Positions 1 through 11,790 of a DNA stretch of 64,000 nucleotides are shown piece after piece. This DNA is from Amyloporia xantha (Eukaryota > Basidiomycota > Agaricomycetes > Polyporales > Adustoporiaceae). Within the stretch, counting starts at the first letter, position 1; the number at the start of each line of letters is the position of its first letter. Location: contig JAYKKR010000014.1 in assembly GCA_036971615.1 (NCBI GenBank), forward strand, positions 372,001 through 436,000, given 5' to 3'. The notes beneath the pieces are model-generated. The model was not told the DNA's origin and ran no database searches. It saw only the letters and a list, made by a program, of their open reading frames with translations. Both the position numbers and the translations under genes were made by a program.

Positions 1-453
1 ACGTCAGGCATGCATACGTCATTTCCAGTCCCACAAAGCACATCTGAATACGATCTTCATGTAATTCGTACCGGTATTGAAACATATCCATGGCTTGAGG
101 CTTAAGTTTCCACGAGGTCGTCTTGCCCATAGCAATCTTTGGACGTCGTAATGTCGGTACCTATATGGTCTCATGTCTATCCTGTCATTCATGCCTTTGT
201 TTACAGTCTCGATGTCACTTACATCCGTCAATGCGTCTGTAGATGCGCCTGTTGTGTCGTTCCCTTGTCTTATAACCTGACAGTCCGGGTTCTGCGTCTA
301 TTCTCGGTATGTCGTGTGGACTTACGTTCAGTGCTAGTGTGGTAGCTACAGTCCGAACACTGTGATACGGCAGATCCTAGGACCCAATGACTCACTTCAA
401 GCCGCCTCAACATATACGTATTTACGGTACATATGAGTGATATCCCCCTCGAA
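1..453. other. Left-edge intergenic sequence
   Basis: No reading frame here resembles a protein I know and no splice-consistent exon chain could be built. Short frames occur on both strands but look random. It lies downstream of the acyltransferase-like gene that ends at 454. Confidence 0.4.
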
Positions 454-2396
454 TTACTTCTCGATGATATGGTGATCGGGGGTAGCCAACAAGCTCACGT
501 ACTCAATAATCCTACGACTGTACTCCCGCAGATATTCCTCCTCCCATGCATCGGTTGCCTGTTGGTCATGTTCGATGCTATAAAAACACCAGATGAAAAG
601 ATGTACTGACCGCAAGCTGCAAGTAAATCGACCCATTGACACTCCAGACGTGTGTTATCCTGATGCCAGTCAGTATTGTACCCGCATCAGCTGTAGAGAA
701 GAGCTCACGGCCTGATGACGTGGGATAAGCGATGTCCAAAACAAATGCCGTCCACCTCAATCACAGGTTCCCTCGCTGCTTCGCCATCATCATAGTATTT
801 GAGCGGCACCAGTCGATCAACAGCCCCGACGTTGGTGATAAACAGCGCGGCTGGGTTTGACCACGCCAGTGAGGGTGCAGTTCGCGTGGGCATCAACGCA
901 GACATGTGCGAAGTGAGATGAGGAAGGTGAGGATTCGATAAGTAGTGCGAATACTCGATCTGAAGACGATCCATGATGGAATAGAGCTGCGCCAGCGGAT
1001 TATCTTGCACCTTGAATACGCTGTACGGCACCTTGATTGGAACAAGGGCAGATGAGGAGGTTATATGTGATGGATGATCGTGTGGAGGAGCTAAATATTT
1101 CATGAGGGAAATGCTAGTTGGTCGTGTGATACGAGGGTAAGGTGAAGATGATCGCAATGAAAATGCGATGATGCGCACAAACAAGCATCCAGTGTCACAT
1201 GGGCTCCCTCCTCTGGGCCCTCGATGTCTGGATTTTGAGTGAAGAGAGCAAGAATGGCTGCGGCTTCGAAGAGACGTGTAACACTGTGGCCTACTTGCTT
1301 AAGACCCTTCATGATGCGCTGCGACGTCTCCTGATCGAGGGTCTCGAGCACTCTGGTAACCTTACCAATGTTGTGAGCTGTCAGTCGAGCTGGTCGTAAG
1401 GAGTGTGTGGGCTGAGGTTTTGTGAGTAGTCGCATACCACATCAGAACAAGCCGCTGGAGAACATACCACACTACTAACAAACGTATTCTGTAACGTTTG
1501 CAGCATACTAACTCCTTCGGTGGACCACCCAGGACGAGGCCCACCAGTGGCAACAATAGGCCCTGGAGGTAGATTCTTCCACTCTTCTCCCCAAGCAAGT
1601 TCGCTTGCGTTATGAGAGCTATCTCTACGAACTACCCCTTCCAGCAAGATCCGGAATGCATTGAGATTGGGGTGAATATCGAATATAGCGTGCGTGCCAT
1701 GTACGAAGAGGGCCATCCCCTCGCCAGCGTCCTTCAGAAGATAAAGTTTGAAGTACTGCTTCATACCATTACGAAGCGTATACGGCAGTCGCCTTGCAAC
1801 CATCCGCGCAACGAAGTCATCGGGCAAAGTCTTCTCCTCGATAACGTGCAACGTATCGGCAGCCCACCTCTGGACCTCTGCTGCCCCCGATGCAGGAGTG
1901 TATACCCAGGAGCTAAGATCTGGATCGTGAATTCCTTTATCGACGGTAGCTGCCAGTAAGGGTGCAACAAAGCTGGGCATGATTTTGTCAGCCAGACCAC
2001 GGCGAATCTTATGTGCTCGGAGTAATACTCACCGCAGGTAACACAATGCTGCGCCTAGCCTCTGGACAAAGTCGGCGGGCGGTAGCAGAGTATTGAAATT
2101 GATGCCAAAGCAAACGTCGGCAAACCTATAGTAGTATGAAACAAGTGTCAACTTGGTGGTGCTAAACTAATCGCGTAATGAGCATACCCATCTTCGAATG
2201 TATGCCAAGCAAACGCGAATAATTCCGATCCCACCATGGGCCTAAGAGGGGAATTATTCAATTGCTCTAACGACGAGCTTTGGAGGTAAAAACTCATAAA
2301 TGTCACTTGCCTAGAGTAACTAGTGACTGATTGACGTTCTAAGGTTGTCCAGGTTGGCTCGGGGGGTGGGTCAATTACTGAAGGCATGTTTCGCAC
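454..2396 (-). CDS. HxxxD (condensation-domain-like) acyltransferase
   Basis: Multi-exon minus-strand gene. The exon from about 1972 down to 1468 carries the HxxxD motif (HAIFD, within GTHAIFDIHPNLN), the catalytic signature of CoA-dependent acyltransferases and NRPS condensation domains. The C-terminal half is in exons around 1390-1210 (SVTRLFEAAAILAL), 1150-720 (FITNVGAVDRLVP) and the segments HVWSVNGSIYLQLA and EYSRRIIEYVSLL, which match the strand order of the second lobe. Exon 1 (2396-2088) joins exon 2 (2125-2033) in frame, and a 61-nt intron (2032-1973) joins exon 3. The start at 2396 is the first ATG of the exon; 2387 is an alternative. Role by family: transfer of an acyl group from acyl-CoA to a small alcohol or amine. 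The P450 and esterase on the other side of a 2.4-kb spacer suggest secondary metabolism. The junctions after 1468 and between 1210 and 1150 are approximate. Confidence 0.75.
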
Positions 2397-4786
2397 AACA
2401 CAGCAAACTGCGAGCTGCGGGGATTGGGTGTAGTGACTGGGGTAGTGGGGGCGTTCAGGTATGTGATAACTATTTTAGAGGAAATTTCTGACCTCATCAT
2501 TCCTGAGAGGTTGCTGTCGCAATGGGATCGGAGTTCGTCAGGCTTCCATAGTCGATTCCGACAGCGGGTACCTGATTTGGATCTCAGCTGACACTGACTG
2601 ATTAATGAGCACAAGTCCATTGCAACTCAGTGTGAGTGTCATGTCTGCGCGAACAACAAGCGGCATGGAAGATATGTTAGGCGCTCGACGAAAGCCCCAA
2701 TATCGAATCAGACGATCCGCCAGTCACATTTCTCCACGAGCTTGACACAGTGTAGAATATATACCTGGCAGGGCAGACTCTTTTCTGCACTTCAAACGAC
2801 ATGTGCAATCCCAGTGTACGACGAAGAAAGCAGATCAGATGCAACGAGATGAAAGAAAAACAGCTGGAATGCAGGGAAAGCATGTCAGCCAGATTCGGGC
2901 ACCAATGTACGTCAGTTGTCATGCTCGGACCTGGGGGTCGGTCCGCACCTACAGGATGCGGCGGAGTGAGTAGACTTGAACACATGCAATCACAGGTCAG
3001 CCATTGAGTTCGAAAAGGTTTCCCATCACCTAGTTAAAAAAGGACAGGGAGCCTAAAGTCCCGGATGTGAATTGAAGAAATCTTGGAACTCCTAGTCGGC
3101 CGCCGCATAACCACGCTGTTTGAAACATCGGCTACGAACGGGCTATGGTGAGTTCCATAACCCGCATCGCGTCCATCTGCCACGAACAAATGGAAAATGA
3201 GACAGGAAAGACTGCTTCTATCAGAGGAGCCCGTTTTCGGTCCCACAAAGCCCAGGAGATTTGATCACGGTCCTTCCAGTCTATACATGCCATCAAATTT
3301 GCCAACTGTCAGGCGACGCGGCAGTACAGCGACTGACAATGTATCAGCTCATGATGAGATAACGGATGTGGGCCTTCTTTCCTATTATTATCGTCTTAAA
3401 TGAGAGATGTTCGGAAGACCCAGGTCTGCATCATGATTAAGGAGGTTCAGTATTGGGCTTCAGATATATCATATATGACGCCATTTCCGGATGTCGAAGG
3501 AATTGAGCATAACTCGCCCGAGTTCTTGAAGTATATATGCTTCTGAACAAACTATAAATGTACGCACCTGTTAGCTGCATCGTTATTAAAACGAAGGGTC
3601 TATGAGATTTTGCAACTACAGTTGCTTCCGTTAGATAGAGCAATATCAGCGTGTTCTACGTGGTGGCACAGTCGCGGAGGAAATATATGGAGCACGTGAC
3701 GAGCGCGCGCGTTTGGTCACGGCGACAAGTGATGATACAGTTTATGAAAGTACCGCTTCTTGTCGCTGAGGGTGGTCCTGACAATTCAATTGTGACAGTC
3801 GAGACGCGATAACCGCGTTCAAAGATTCTTCAGCTTCTTTCAATATTTTTGTGATTGATATGGTATTCCAGTGTGATTCAACCGACTGGCCCACTGACCG
3901 GCACTATATTAGGGTGGTTTCTGGCCGGCAATTTGAACGCCGTTCAGTTTTGCAGTATCTTCGAATGATCGCATCGTTCACTCGGCACGGTTTTCCACCG
4001 CCCAGGAGCCTCGAAACTTTTACAGGTGAGTTACCTTAATCTAAATATCGAGCTCTATCCTATGAGACTACGACTTTCTCCTCGCCGATGCCAATATCAA
4101 TACGACTGGATCCTTCCCCACTCAACACTCAGGCCGTGTTGATAACACTATGCTATATTATGCCATATGTTATTATAGTGAGGTACGCTCCACAGTCTTA
4201 TCGGGTTGGGGGTGTGTTCTGCTCCTTCAGTTCATCTAGTCGGTTCAGTCACCTATAATTTCATTTACATATATCGCGCACATTCACACGTCTTGTCACA
4301 GCATTGGAAATGCTATAGGAAGATCCATCTGATCTATGCTCTCCACAGATACTGAGGGTCATCTGCCGCCAGTATCTGAGGCGTACTCCTTGTCGCAAAT
4401 GTGTAGACACGCATCCTGATTCCTATACCTGTCGACATGAGCGCTTGACGAACAGGGTGTGGTCGCTCCTTCGGGTGTGGTCGCTCCTCCGAACGTTCTA
4501 GTAGAAGGATTTAGGTACGATATGAATTTGAGATACAGGTTTAAACCACTAATTATGGTAGACTCGTAACAAAACATGCTGCTTTGCAATTCATTAAGTG
4601 TGAATACAATGTCAGCAGATTCTGTCGTCATCGACGTACTGCTATCGACGTCACAGATTGCACCTTTCAGGTATTTTCCCATACATAGATGAAATAGCAC
4701 TGAAGGTAACCCTACGCTGCTCTTATAAATGACCCGTCTTCCTAGCGAAGCTTGCATCGAACCACAACCTGTCTATAAGCTGGAGT
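2397..4786. other. Intergenic spacer between acyltransferase and P450
   Basis: 2.4 kb with no recognisable gene. It holds a small direct repeat at about 4454-4490 (two adjacent 17-18-bp copies containing GGGTGTGGTCGCTCCT). A TATAAA-like sequence (TTATAAAT at about 4725) lies about 60 bp before the P450 start and may be its core promoter. The spacer separates two divergent genes, so it probably contains both promoters. Confidence 0.4.
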
Positions 4787-7018
4787 ATGACCGACCAGAC
4801 ATATTTTCAAGCACCAAATGTTGTGGCACTTCTGTCTGTCGTCCTTTGCGTTGTCTGCGTTCAGGTCATCTATTCGAAGAATACGCTTCCTCGTCCTCCA
4901 GGTCCAAGACAACTTCCTATTCTCGGAAATATTCATCAAATCTCGTCAAAGGACCAAAGTGTGACATTCATAGAATGGCACCAAAAATACGGTGTGACCA
5001 TCATCTATCTGGTATGTCTAACAATAATATAACTAAATCCCAGGAGATCTCATCTATGCAAAATTGTTTCAAAGGCCTTTGATCGTCATCAACTCTCTTA
5101 GAATAGCTCAGGATCTTTTGGAGAAGCGAGGGTCTATATACTCTGATCGACCACCCTTTATCATGCTGCAAGAAATGTGAATAACGTATACCCTTGTATC
5201 ACAGCTGCTTGTTAACAGTCAACGTACTGCAGATATGAATTCAAACTTGCCACTGCATTTCTGCCGTCCGGTGATGAGTGGCGCCGTCATAGGAAGTGGC
5301 TCCAAGCTGCTCTGGAGACTAAAACAGCTCTGGACGGATATGGCCTCCTTCAGCGCAAGGAGGTTGATAGGCTGTTGATGGATCTCATTCAGACACCTAA
5401 GGCTTTCGTCGGTCATATTAAAAGGTATGTCCTCGTATGGATACGCCTTGCCCTAGCTGAATTTGTGACGTTTCAGATTCACGGGCGCCTTGATACTAGA
5501 GATTGCATATGGGCGTAACGTGACTTCTGTCGAGGACGACTACATTCGGATGGCGGATAGTGCTTTTACGTCTATGGCCGAAGGTGAACGCCTGGTCGCC
5601 TCTTCGGTTGACTTCTTTCCTATTTGTGAGTGTGGTCTCCGTGATAATAATGGTCAAGACCACCTTTATCCGGATGATTAGTGAAGTACATCCCAACGTG
5701 GATGCCGGGTGGCGGATTTAAACGACGTAGTCTGGAAGTCAGAGAGTTGGTTCGTCAGATGATGGATGTCCCCTTTGAGACTGTGCGCAAAGCCATGGTG
5801 AGTCCAAGGGAAAACAACATTGTACCAGTACTCAACGGTATCACAGGCGTCCGGGAGTGCTAAGCCGTCCTTCCTCTCGTCTTTGATTGAAGAAGCATCA
5901 AGCGACGGATGTCTAAAGGCAGAAGATGCGCTCAGCATCAGGGGTGCGGTATCACAGCTATACAGTGGTTAGCAAAATATTGGTCTCGGTATTAGCGTTG
6001 CTCGATGTTTACCGATGCTATGTTGACAGCTGGATCTGATACCGTTAGTCTTTCATTGTTCCTCCAGCCGAGTTGACTGCAGCTATGATACATCTCAGAG
6101 CGCCGCTACCCTTGAAACACTTATCCTAGCCATGACACTCTATCCGCGTGTTCTCACAAAGGCGCAAGAGGAGATTGACCGAGTGATAGGTATCGACCGG
6201 CTCATCGAGTTGCGGGACAAAGACACATTGCCTTACCTTGAATGCGTGCTAAAAGAAGTCTATCGGTAAGTGTTTAGTTGATGGGGTGTTTCGCTACTCA
6301 CATTTTCAACAGCTGGCATCCAATCGGTCCTCTTGGTATAGCTGTCGCCACTTTTTCTCCGCGCGTAAAGCTGGAGACTTATGCAAAGTTTAAGGTATTC
6401 CTCATCGACTAGAACGGGAGGATCAATATCACGGATACAATATTCCGGGAGGATCCACAGTGGTGGCGAACGTCTGGCGAGTACTAATATTGAGTGAAAG
6501 TCTTTCAAACCAATGATGTTAACAGCATATATCAGGTCAATGTCGCGAGATCCATCCATATACCCTGATCCAGAAGAATTCCGACCGGAAAGATATGAAG
6601 GTATGGATGCCGAGACAGTCAAACGTACCGACCCAAGGAAGTTCGTGTTCGGGTTTGGCCGACGGTAAGCATGGTTGGCACTGCGAACGGATACGTTGCT
6701 TCATTTTATAATTTGTAGCTTATGTCCTGGTCGTCACCTGGCCGATTTATACATCTGGCTCGCAGCAGCAAACATACTGGCGACTTTGGATATCCAGAAG
6801 TCACGCGACATGGCAGGCAATGAAATCACGCCCTCTGGATCTTACACCAATACCTTTGTCCGGTATGGTCTTCGACATTCTCGATAGGTCACAGTTTGAC
6901 AAGGACTGCGTCTTCTAGTCATCCAGAAGAGTTCCTTTGCGATATTCAGCCCCGAACACAAATGGTCGCTGACCTGATCGCTCAGAGTGTCACAGACAGT
7001 GCAGTTCAACCCTTATAA
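4787..7018 (+). CDS. Cytochrome P450 monooxygenase
   Basis: Thirteen exons (4787-4991, 5044-5176, 5233-5424, 5477-5625, 5682-5797, 5847-5967, 6030-6043, 6099-6265, 6313-6335, 6395-6476, 6536-6664, 6719-6862, 6919-7018) give one open frame of 524 aa, normal for a fungal P450. Seen: an N-terminal hydrophobic anchor followed by the Pro-rich hinge LPRPPGPRQLPILGN; I-helix AGSDTS; ExxR as EVYR; PERF-type region EEFRPERY; and the heme loop FGFGRRLCPGRHLAD with the cysteine ligand. Introns are 50-66 nt. One (6477-6535) must use a GC donor to keep the conserved NVWSMSRDP stretch in frame. It is probably an ER-anchored oxygenase of the CYP5150/O-methylsterigmatocystin-oxidoreductase-like type, served by a P450 reductase. 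The substrate cannot be told from sequence. Exons 7 (14 nt) and 9 (23 nt) are microexons. Confidence 0.96.
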
Positions 7019-7505
7019 CGTGCTGGGCTGGACGATTAAGTTAGGGTCAGTGTTTTGTGACTGTTCTACATGTATTCGATATTCTTGTTCCATGCGAGGG
7101 CGAGACGGTAGTCGGCCGTAGACGTCCGGGAAGTTCCACGTGTAAATTAATGACAAGGTTGATGGTACCGGTATAAGGTGACTGCTGATAGTATGGCATC
7201 AGCAATCGAACGGAGGCCGATCACTTATTCAGCGTGGTTCCATGAAACACCGGGCAGTACTCGGGCAGTGTGCTGACTAAAGATATGCTTGGTCACGAAC
7301 AGATACTTAGTGTGGGTACAGGCGGACGTGGAATCAATCGACTCGTCCACCCCGATCAAATACTGGGTACAGGCGGACGTGGAATCATTCGACTCGTCCA
7401 CCCCGATCAAATACGCCATCTAGTCCAGTGATTGACCCAATCGCTAATCTCAGGAAGCGACGGTGGCATTATTATTCACTGCGTATAAAAGAGACAAATG
7501 TTGAT
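7019..7505. other. Short intergenic region with a tandem duplication
   Basis: Spacer between the P450 stop and the esterase start, both on the plus strand. Apart from the 51-bp duplication annotated separately, I see no gene. An in-frame upstream ATG at 7428 could extend the esterase by 26 codons, but those residues do not resemble the family. Confidence 0.4.
7313..7414 (+). repeat. 51-bp direct tandem duplication
   Basis: Two adjacent copies, 7313-7363 and 7364-7414, beginning TGGGTACAGGCGGACGTGG and ending CCCCGATCAAATAC, differ at one position (AATCAATCG versus AATCATTCG). They lie about 90-190 bp upstream of the esterase start codon, where they could double any promoter element inside the unit. 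Confidence 0.95.
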
Positions 7506-8831
7506 ATGTTCGCTGCACCTTCTCAACTCACTATCGAAATAGTCATGGTGTACGAGCTGAGGCGTCAGCCGTTCAAAACAATATATCTTGCTTTCCAAAC
7601 ATTACAGACGTACATCATCCGATTACCGTTCTGGTACTTGTCCTCTCTTCCAAGATCCCTTCGTCCGAGATCATCATGGTCAGCTTTAAAGACTCGGTTT
7701 ATGCCATACGCTCGCCTCTACTCCGAATTTGGACCCATTGCAGAAAGGTCCACTTCTTTGCTGCCTGGTGCAACTTTGGACATTCACTGATTCCAATTAT
7801 CGTACATCTTCAGAATAGGGCCACTTCGTAATTGGCCGGACTACCGCGCCATCCCAGAAATTCCTGGTATCAAGAGCGTTTGGTTGGACCCCACCCCCGA
7901 GCTCATAGTAGGAGACGTCAAGCAATGGGCGGACAGCGCTGGGATACAAGCCATTCCAATTCCTGGCTACTGGATCGACAAGGACGGGCACGACACGCCC
8001 ATTGGCGCAGAGCCCGCACCCGGAGAGAAAATTGTCTACTATGTGCATGGAGGCGGATTTGTGACCGAGTCCGCGCACCCGACCAACATGATGGCCAAAG
8101 TTCCACACGCGGTCCTCCGCCACTGCCCTGCGACAAAACGCGCATTCTCCGTTGAGTATCGCCTTTGTGGCCTATTCCCCGAGCCCACGAACCCATTCCC
8201 TGCCGGGCTTATCGACGCCATCGCGGGGTACCACTACCTTATTGACGTCGTCGGCTTCTCCCCAGAGGCCATCATTCTGCTCGGAGACTCTGCCGGGGGA
8301 GGACTCGCGCTCGCACTCGCCCGCTATATCGTTGATAATATAACGTACCTCTCCGCGAAAACAAGCCTCTCCCCCAATCCCCCATCCTACAGCATGATCC
8401 TCATGTCCCCCTGGTGCGACCTCGGCACATCTCACGAGAATCCTGGCTCTGCTATGCTCACGTTCACAGAGGATTTCCTTCCTGACCTCCGCACGGGCGT
8501 TGTCGCCGCAGCCCGACGCGCGTATATCGCATTGCTTGGATTAGCCGGGGCTGAGACCAATCCGTATCTCTCTCCTGCATCGCGTCATCCAGACATAGAC
8601 AACAAGGTGCTGTTCAAGGGTTTCCCGAGGACCTTCATCGACGCTGGGGGTGCCGAGCGCCTCCTGGACATGTGTCGGACGCTGGCGATTAAGATGGCGC
8701 GCGACATGGGACCGGAGAACGTACAGTACCTGGAGTCGGCGGACGCAACACATGCGCACATACACTTCGGCAATCTCGAGGAGCCACAGAATACACAGAT
8801 GATGGAGGCGATCGAGGCATGGCTGGAGTAG
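7506..8831 (+). CDS. Alpha/beta hydrolase (HSL-like esterase, abhydrolase-3 type)
   Basis: Two exons (7506-7747 and 7814-8831; 66-nt intron) encode 419 aa. The N-terminal 80 residues include a hydrophobic stretch and the motif LRPRSSW seen before the catalytic domain in basidiomycete homologues. The catalytic domain shows the oxyanion-hole motif YYVHGGGF, the nucleophile elbow GDSAGGG, an acidic stretch FIDAGGAE and a candidate catalytic His in ATHAHIHF near the C-terminus. By family it hydrolyses carboxylic esters of small acyl or lactone substrates. No clear cleavable signal peptide is visible, so a membrane-tethered or cytosolic enzyme is likely. Its position directly after the P450, in the same direction, suggests it may act on the same compound. 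Confidence 0.93.
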
Positions 8832-10061
8832 GTTGTCATGATGTCGCCTATGATCGGGCTTGTTACAGATTTGTCAGATTCGCAATGGATCATTTTTGTA
8901 CAGCCCCACGTAGTGTAACTGCATCTGGATATGATCTGTCCTGTTAGGTGACGAACACTGGCCAACAGCACATAGCATGCCAGACCTACCGATCGCTTCA
9001 CATTATACATCATGGCAGGACATATTGAGAATGAGGGATATCAAGCAGCCAGAGATACAGTTACATCCCCTCTCACTCTGTGAGCAGACCCCCTACTTGC
9101 TGTTCGGTGCATAAAGCGGCAGAAGAAGATGCAGGATGATACTACCTATAGTGAATTTCTGACTCTAGCACGACTGTGGTCAGGCATCGAAGCAAACATT
9201 GATAAAGCGAACATAACAGCGACCGAGCTCGCTACGAAGGCTGCATTCTACCGGCGCTCACGATCTGCGACTTTGTTTGACCCATGGAGGTGAGGTGCTC
9301 TGCGGAAAGCGGAGGGATATTTCTAGAAATTCCTGTCAAGATCCTGCAGGAACCACAGAGCGTGGGCTTACCATCAAGGTCACTTCTCATCAAGGTCTCG
9401 AACCACCACCAGCTGCTCGATATTGCAGATAAGTTATGTGACTATATCCACCAACGACGACCGAATCATCATGAAGATTGTAAGTAAACGGGGAAATATA
9501 ACTCCCAGCTGCAGTAGATCTGTTGTCGAATAGTAGCACTCGGTCGGTTTGACTCGTCTCCCAGAAAGGGATCCCAATCATATTAGCAAATGAATAAGCT
9601 GTCAGTAGTCCGCCACTCCCTTGTCACATTTACGCATGTAACGTTTTGGCCTCCGAACAGGACTAAAAGTATGGGTTTCAAGGGACACAAGAAGCAGAGA
9701 TGGTAGATCTTGAGATATATGCTCGAAGAGGTCGCCATGCAAATCGAGCAACCGCATTCAGATTCAATGATAAGGACGACCAACCTGCCAGCTATATGAC
9801 GCGATTATGTTAGCAGACTATTTGATGGCAGGACTTGCGCTGTTCATGCGACGGTGCAGTCGACCTATCCACAAGCTTTCTCAGACCGCAAAGTAATAGT
9901 CGGCCATCAGTCCCAGCCTAACGCAGTTCACGCAGACAGCACACGCTAACGAAATGCAAATTACCGTATCGCGGCGCTCCAATTCCCTCGCGGAATATAA
10001 ACTTGAAGTATCTTAGTGGTAACGTCTCCGAAAGTTCGTCAAAGTCTATCTATTTTGCACA
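8832..10061. other. Intergenic spacer before QCR2
   Basis: 1.2 kb with no recognised gene. A short frame at 9130-9292 (51 codons from ATG, ending ATLFDPWR) and another through 9284-9484 look mildly coding-like, but neither matches a family I know and they do not splice convincingly. Probably the 3' flanks of two converging genes. Confidence 0.35.
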
Positions 10062-11564
10062 TCAGAGCCCGAGTTCGTCCGCATAAGGCAGAGTCTTCAC
10101 GTCGCCAATCGCCACATATGTCGGTTTGCCCTTGAGCAGTGAAGACGTGGCCTGCGCCCGAGACAGTCAGAACACGTTCCAGGATGATGTCATGAATCGA
10201 AACTTACCTTGGAGAACGCAGGAGCGTCGACCTTCTCCAGACTCGAGAGCTTAGCCTCAAGCGAAGCCTCAGAACCAGTGAGAGTCTGTAACATAACTAT
10301 CAGCCACACACACAGATTGGAGAACGTAAACAACTAACGTTAACGCCCAGAGAGTAGATGAGACCATCCCGTCCGTCCGAAGCGCTCGCAGCAGTGAACT
10401 TGGCCTTCACGACGGCCTTCTTCAGTTCATCGCCCTTAATCCCACCTGCAGCCTTGAGCGCAGTCACTGCAGCCTTGCCCGCCGCCTTAACACCCTCCGT
10501 CGTTGCACCTTGTATCAACAGACCGAAGAGCGCCGCATCCGAGTATGGCAATAGTACTGTCTGCACGGAAGTGCCTGCGGGGATACCAGCGGAAATGGGC
10601 GACAAGCCCTGTGACCATTTCACAGACGGGGTAGGGTCAAGATGTGCAGCCAACACCGCCAGTTCAGCCGCAGGCGTGCCTGCGCTACCGAACCCAATGA
10701 AGACTGTCTCCGGTGCACCATGCGACTCGATGCGCGTCTCACCACCGAAGTAGGCGGAGGGGGACGACGTCGGTGCCGCGGAGGCAGGGAGCGCACCAGA
10801 ACCGAGGGACTTCTCCAGTAGCTTCGAGAGTGTCGATGGGTCAATGCCTGTGCCAAGCACTGCGATGTTTCCTGCGCTGAAAATGGTGTCCGCAAATGCC
10901 TTCACGTCATCCGCAGAGATATGAGCGCCGGCGGAGATAAACGGCGACGACCCAAGTCCGGAACGGAATGCAAGAAGGTGAGCAAGGTCGAGGGCGCGAG
11001 TGGCAGGATTGGCGAACGCAGTGGTAGACTCAGCCTCGCACAGGGGCGCGACGTATTCGTCAAGTTCATGACGGGTGTATTTTGCAGAGGTGATGAAGGA
11101 GGAAAGGACGTCAACGAAGAAGTCCCTGTGGGAGTTTTCAAGACTCATTCGGCGTGCGAAGGGGACGTAGGAATACTTACTCGTCACCACGCAGGAACTC
11201 AGCAGTAAGGGCTAAGTGCTCCCGTGTCAGGCTTGAAGACAGCACACCACCGTACAGCTCGGCCTCCCGAATGGTTCCCAAAAACGACCTCTTGTTCGTG
11301 CTCTGCCAATTCCGTTCTCTTCACATTGTATCCAGTGAGAAAATATCACCTAGGACATACCTTGAACGCAAAGCCTTTCAATGCATGAGCGACGCCGGGT
11401 TTGCTTTCGAACCTGCTGCCACCCTTGACGAGAAAAGTGACAGCGGACGTAGGTTGGCCATTGTCGACTGCCGCGACCTTCACGCCCGCGGTGTCGACGA
11501 CAGTGGCAAAATTACGTGCGAGACGCGACGCACTGCGTGCGACCGACGCTCTCGTTGCTAGCAT
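10062..11564 (-). CDS. QCR2: Ubiquinol-cytochrome c reductase core subunit 2 (complex III)
   Basis: Five exons on the minus strand (11564-11361, 11302-11181, 11125-10339, 10285-10208, 10151-10062) give a 426-aa protein with clean GT..AG junctions. The N-terminus MLATRASVARSASRLARNFA is an Arg/Ser/Ala-rich mitochondrial presequence. It is followed by the M16-peptidase-like fold: GGSRFESKPGVAHALKGFAFK, then a degenerate form of the metal-binding region (REAELYGGVLSSS in place of HxxEH), as expected for a core subunit that has lost proteolysis. The central region has FISAGAHISADDVKAF and the typical SVKWSQGLSP. It forms part of the matrix-facing core of the bc1 complex. A purine-rich GAGGAGGA tract (about 11590-11612) lies just upstream of the start codon. 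Confidence 0.95.
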
Positions 11565-11790
11565 GGAGAATAGAGAATAATTGCGAAAGGAGGAGGAAGA
11601 GGAGGAGGAGGAGCGTACACCGCTGCCTGCTCGGGTGTAACGCGCTTCCGGATTCGGCCGAGTCTCCAGCGCTAACGCGTCGCGCTCATGCTCCGAGGTT
11701 CGATTCCTCATCGTCGCGGTATTTGGCATACACATAATTGGCATAGATTCATATACATAGTACAAAACTTTCACCGCTAAACAGAATCAC

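Noticed and set aside
4787..7018. P450 as a pseudogene because of a frame break near 6,480
   Set aside because: A GC-AG intron restores the frame, and the full coding length is divisible by three with all P450 motifs present.
7313..7414. CRISPR array
   Set aside because: There are just two adjacent copies without spacers, in a eukaryotic genome.
11640..11720. tRNA-like sequence with a good T-arm (GAGGTTCGATTCCTC)
   Set aside because: No matching acceptor stem is found at tRNA distance and the D-arm lacks the GG pair. It lies in the upstream region of QCR2 and is at most a tRNA remnant.
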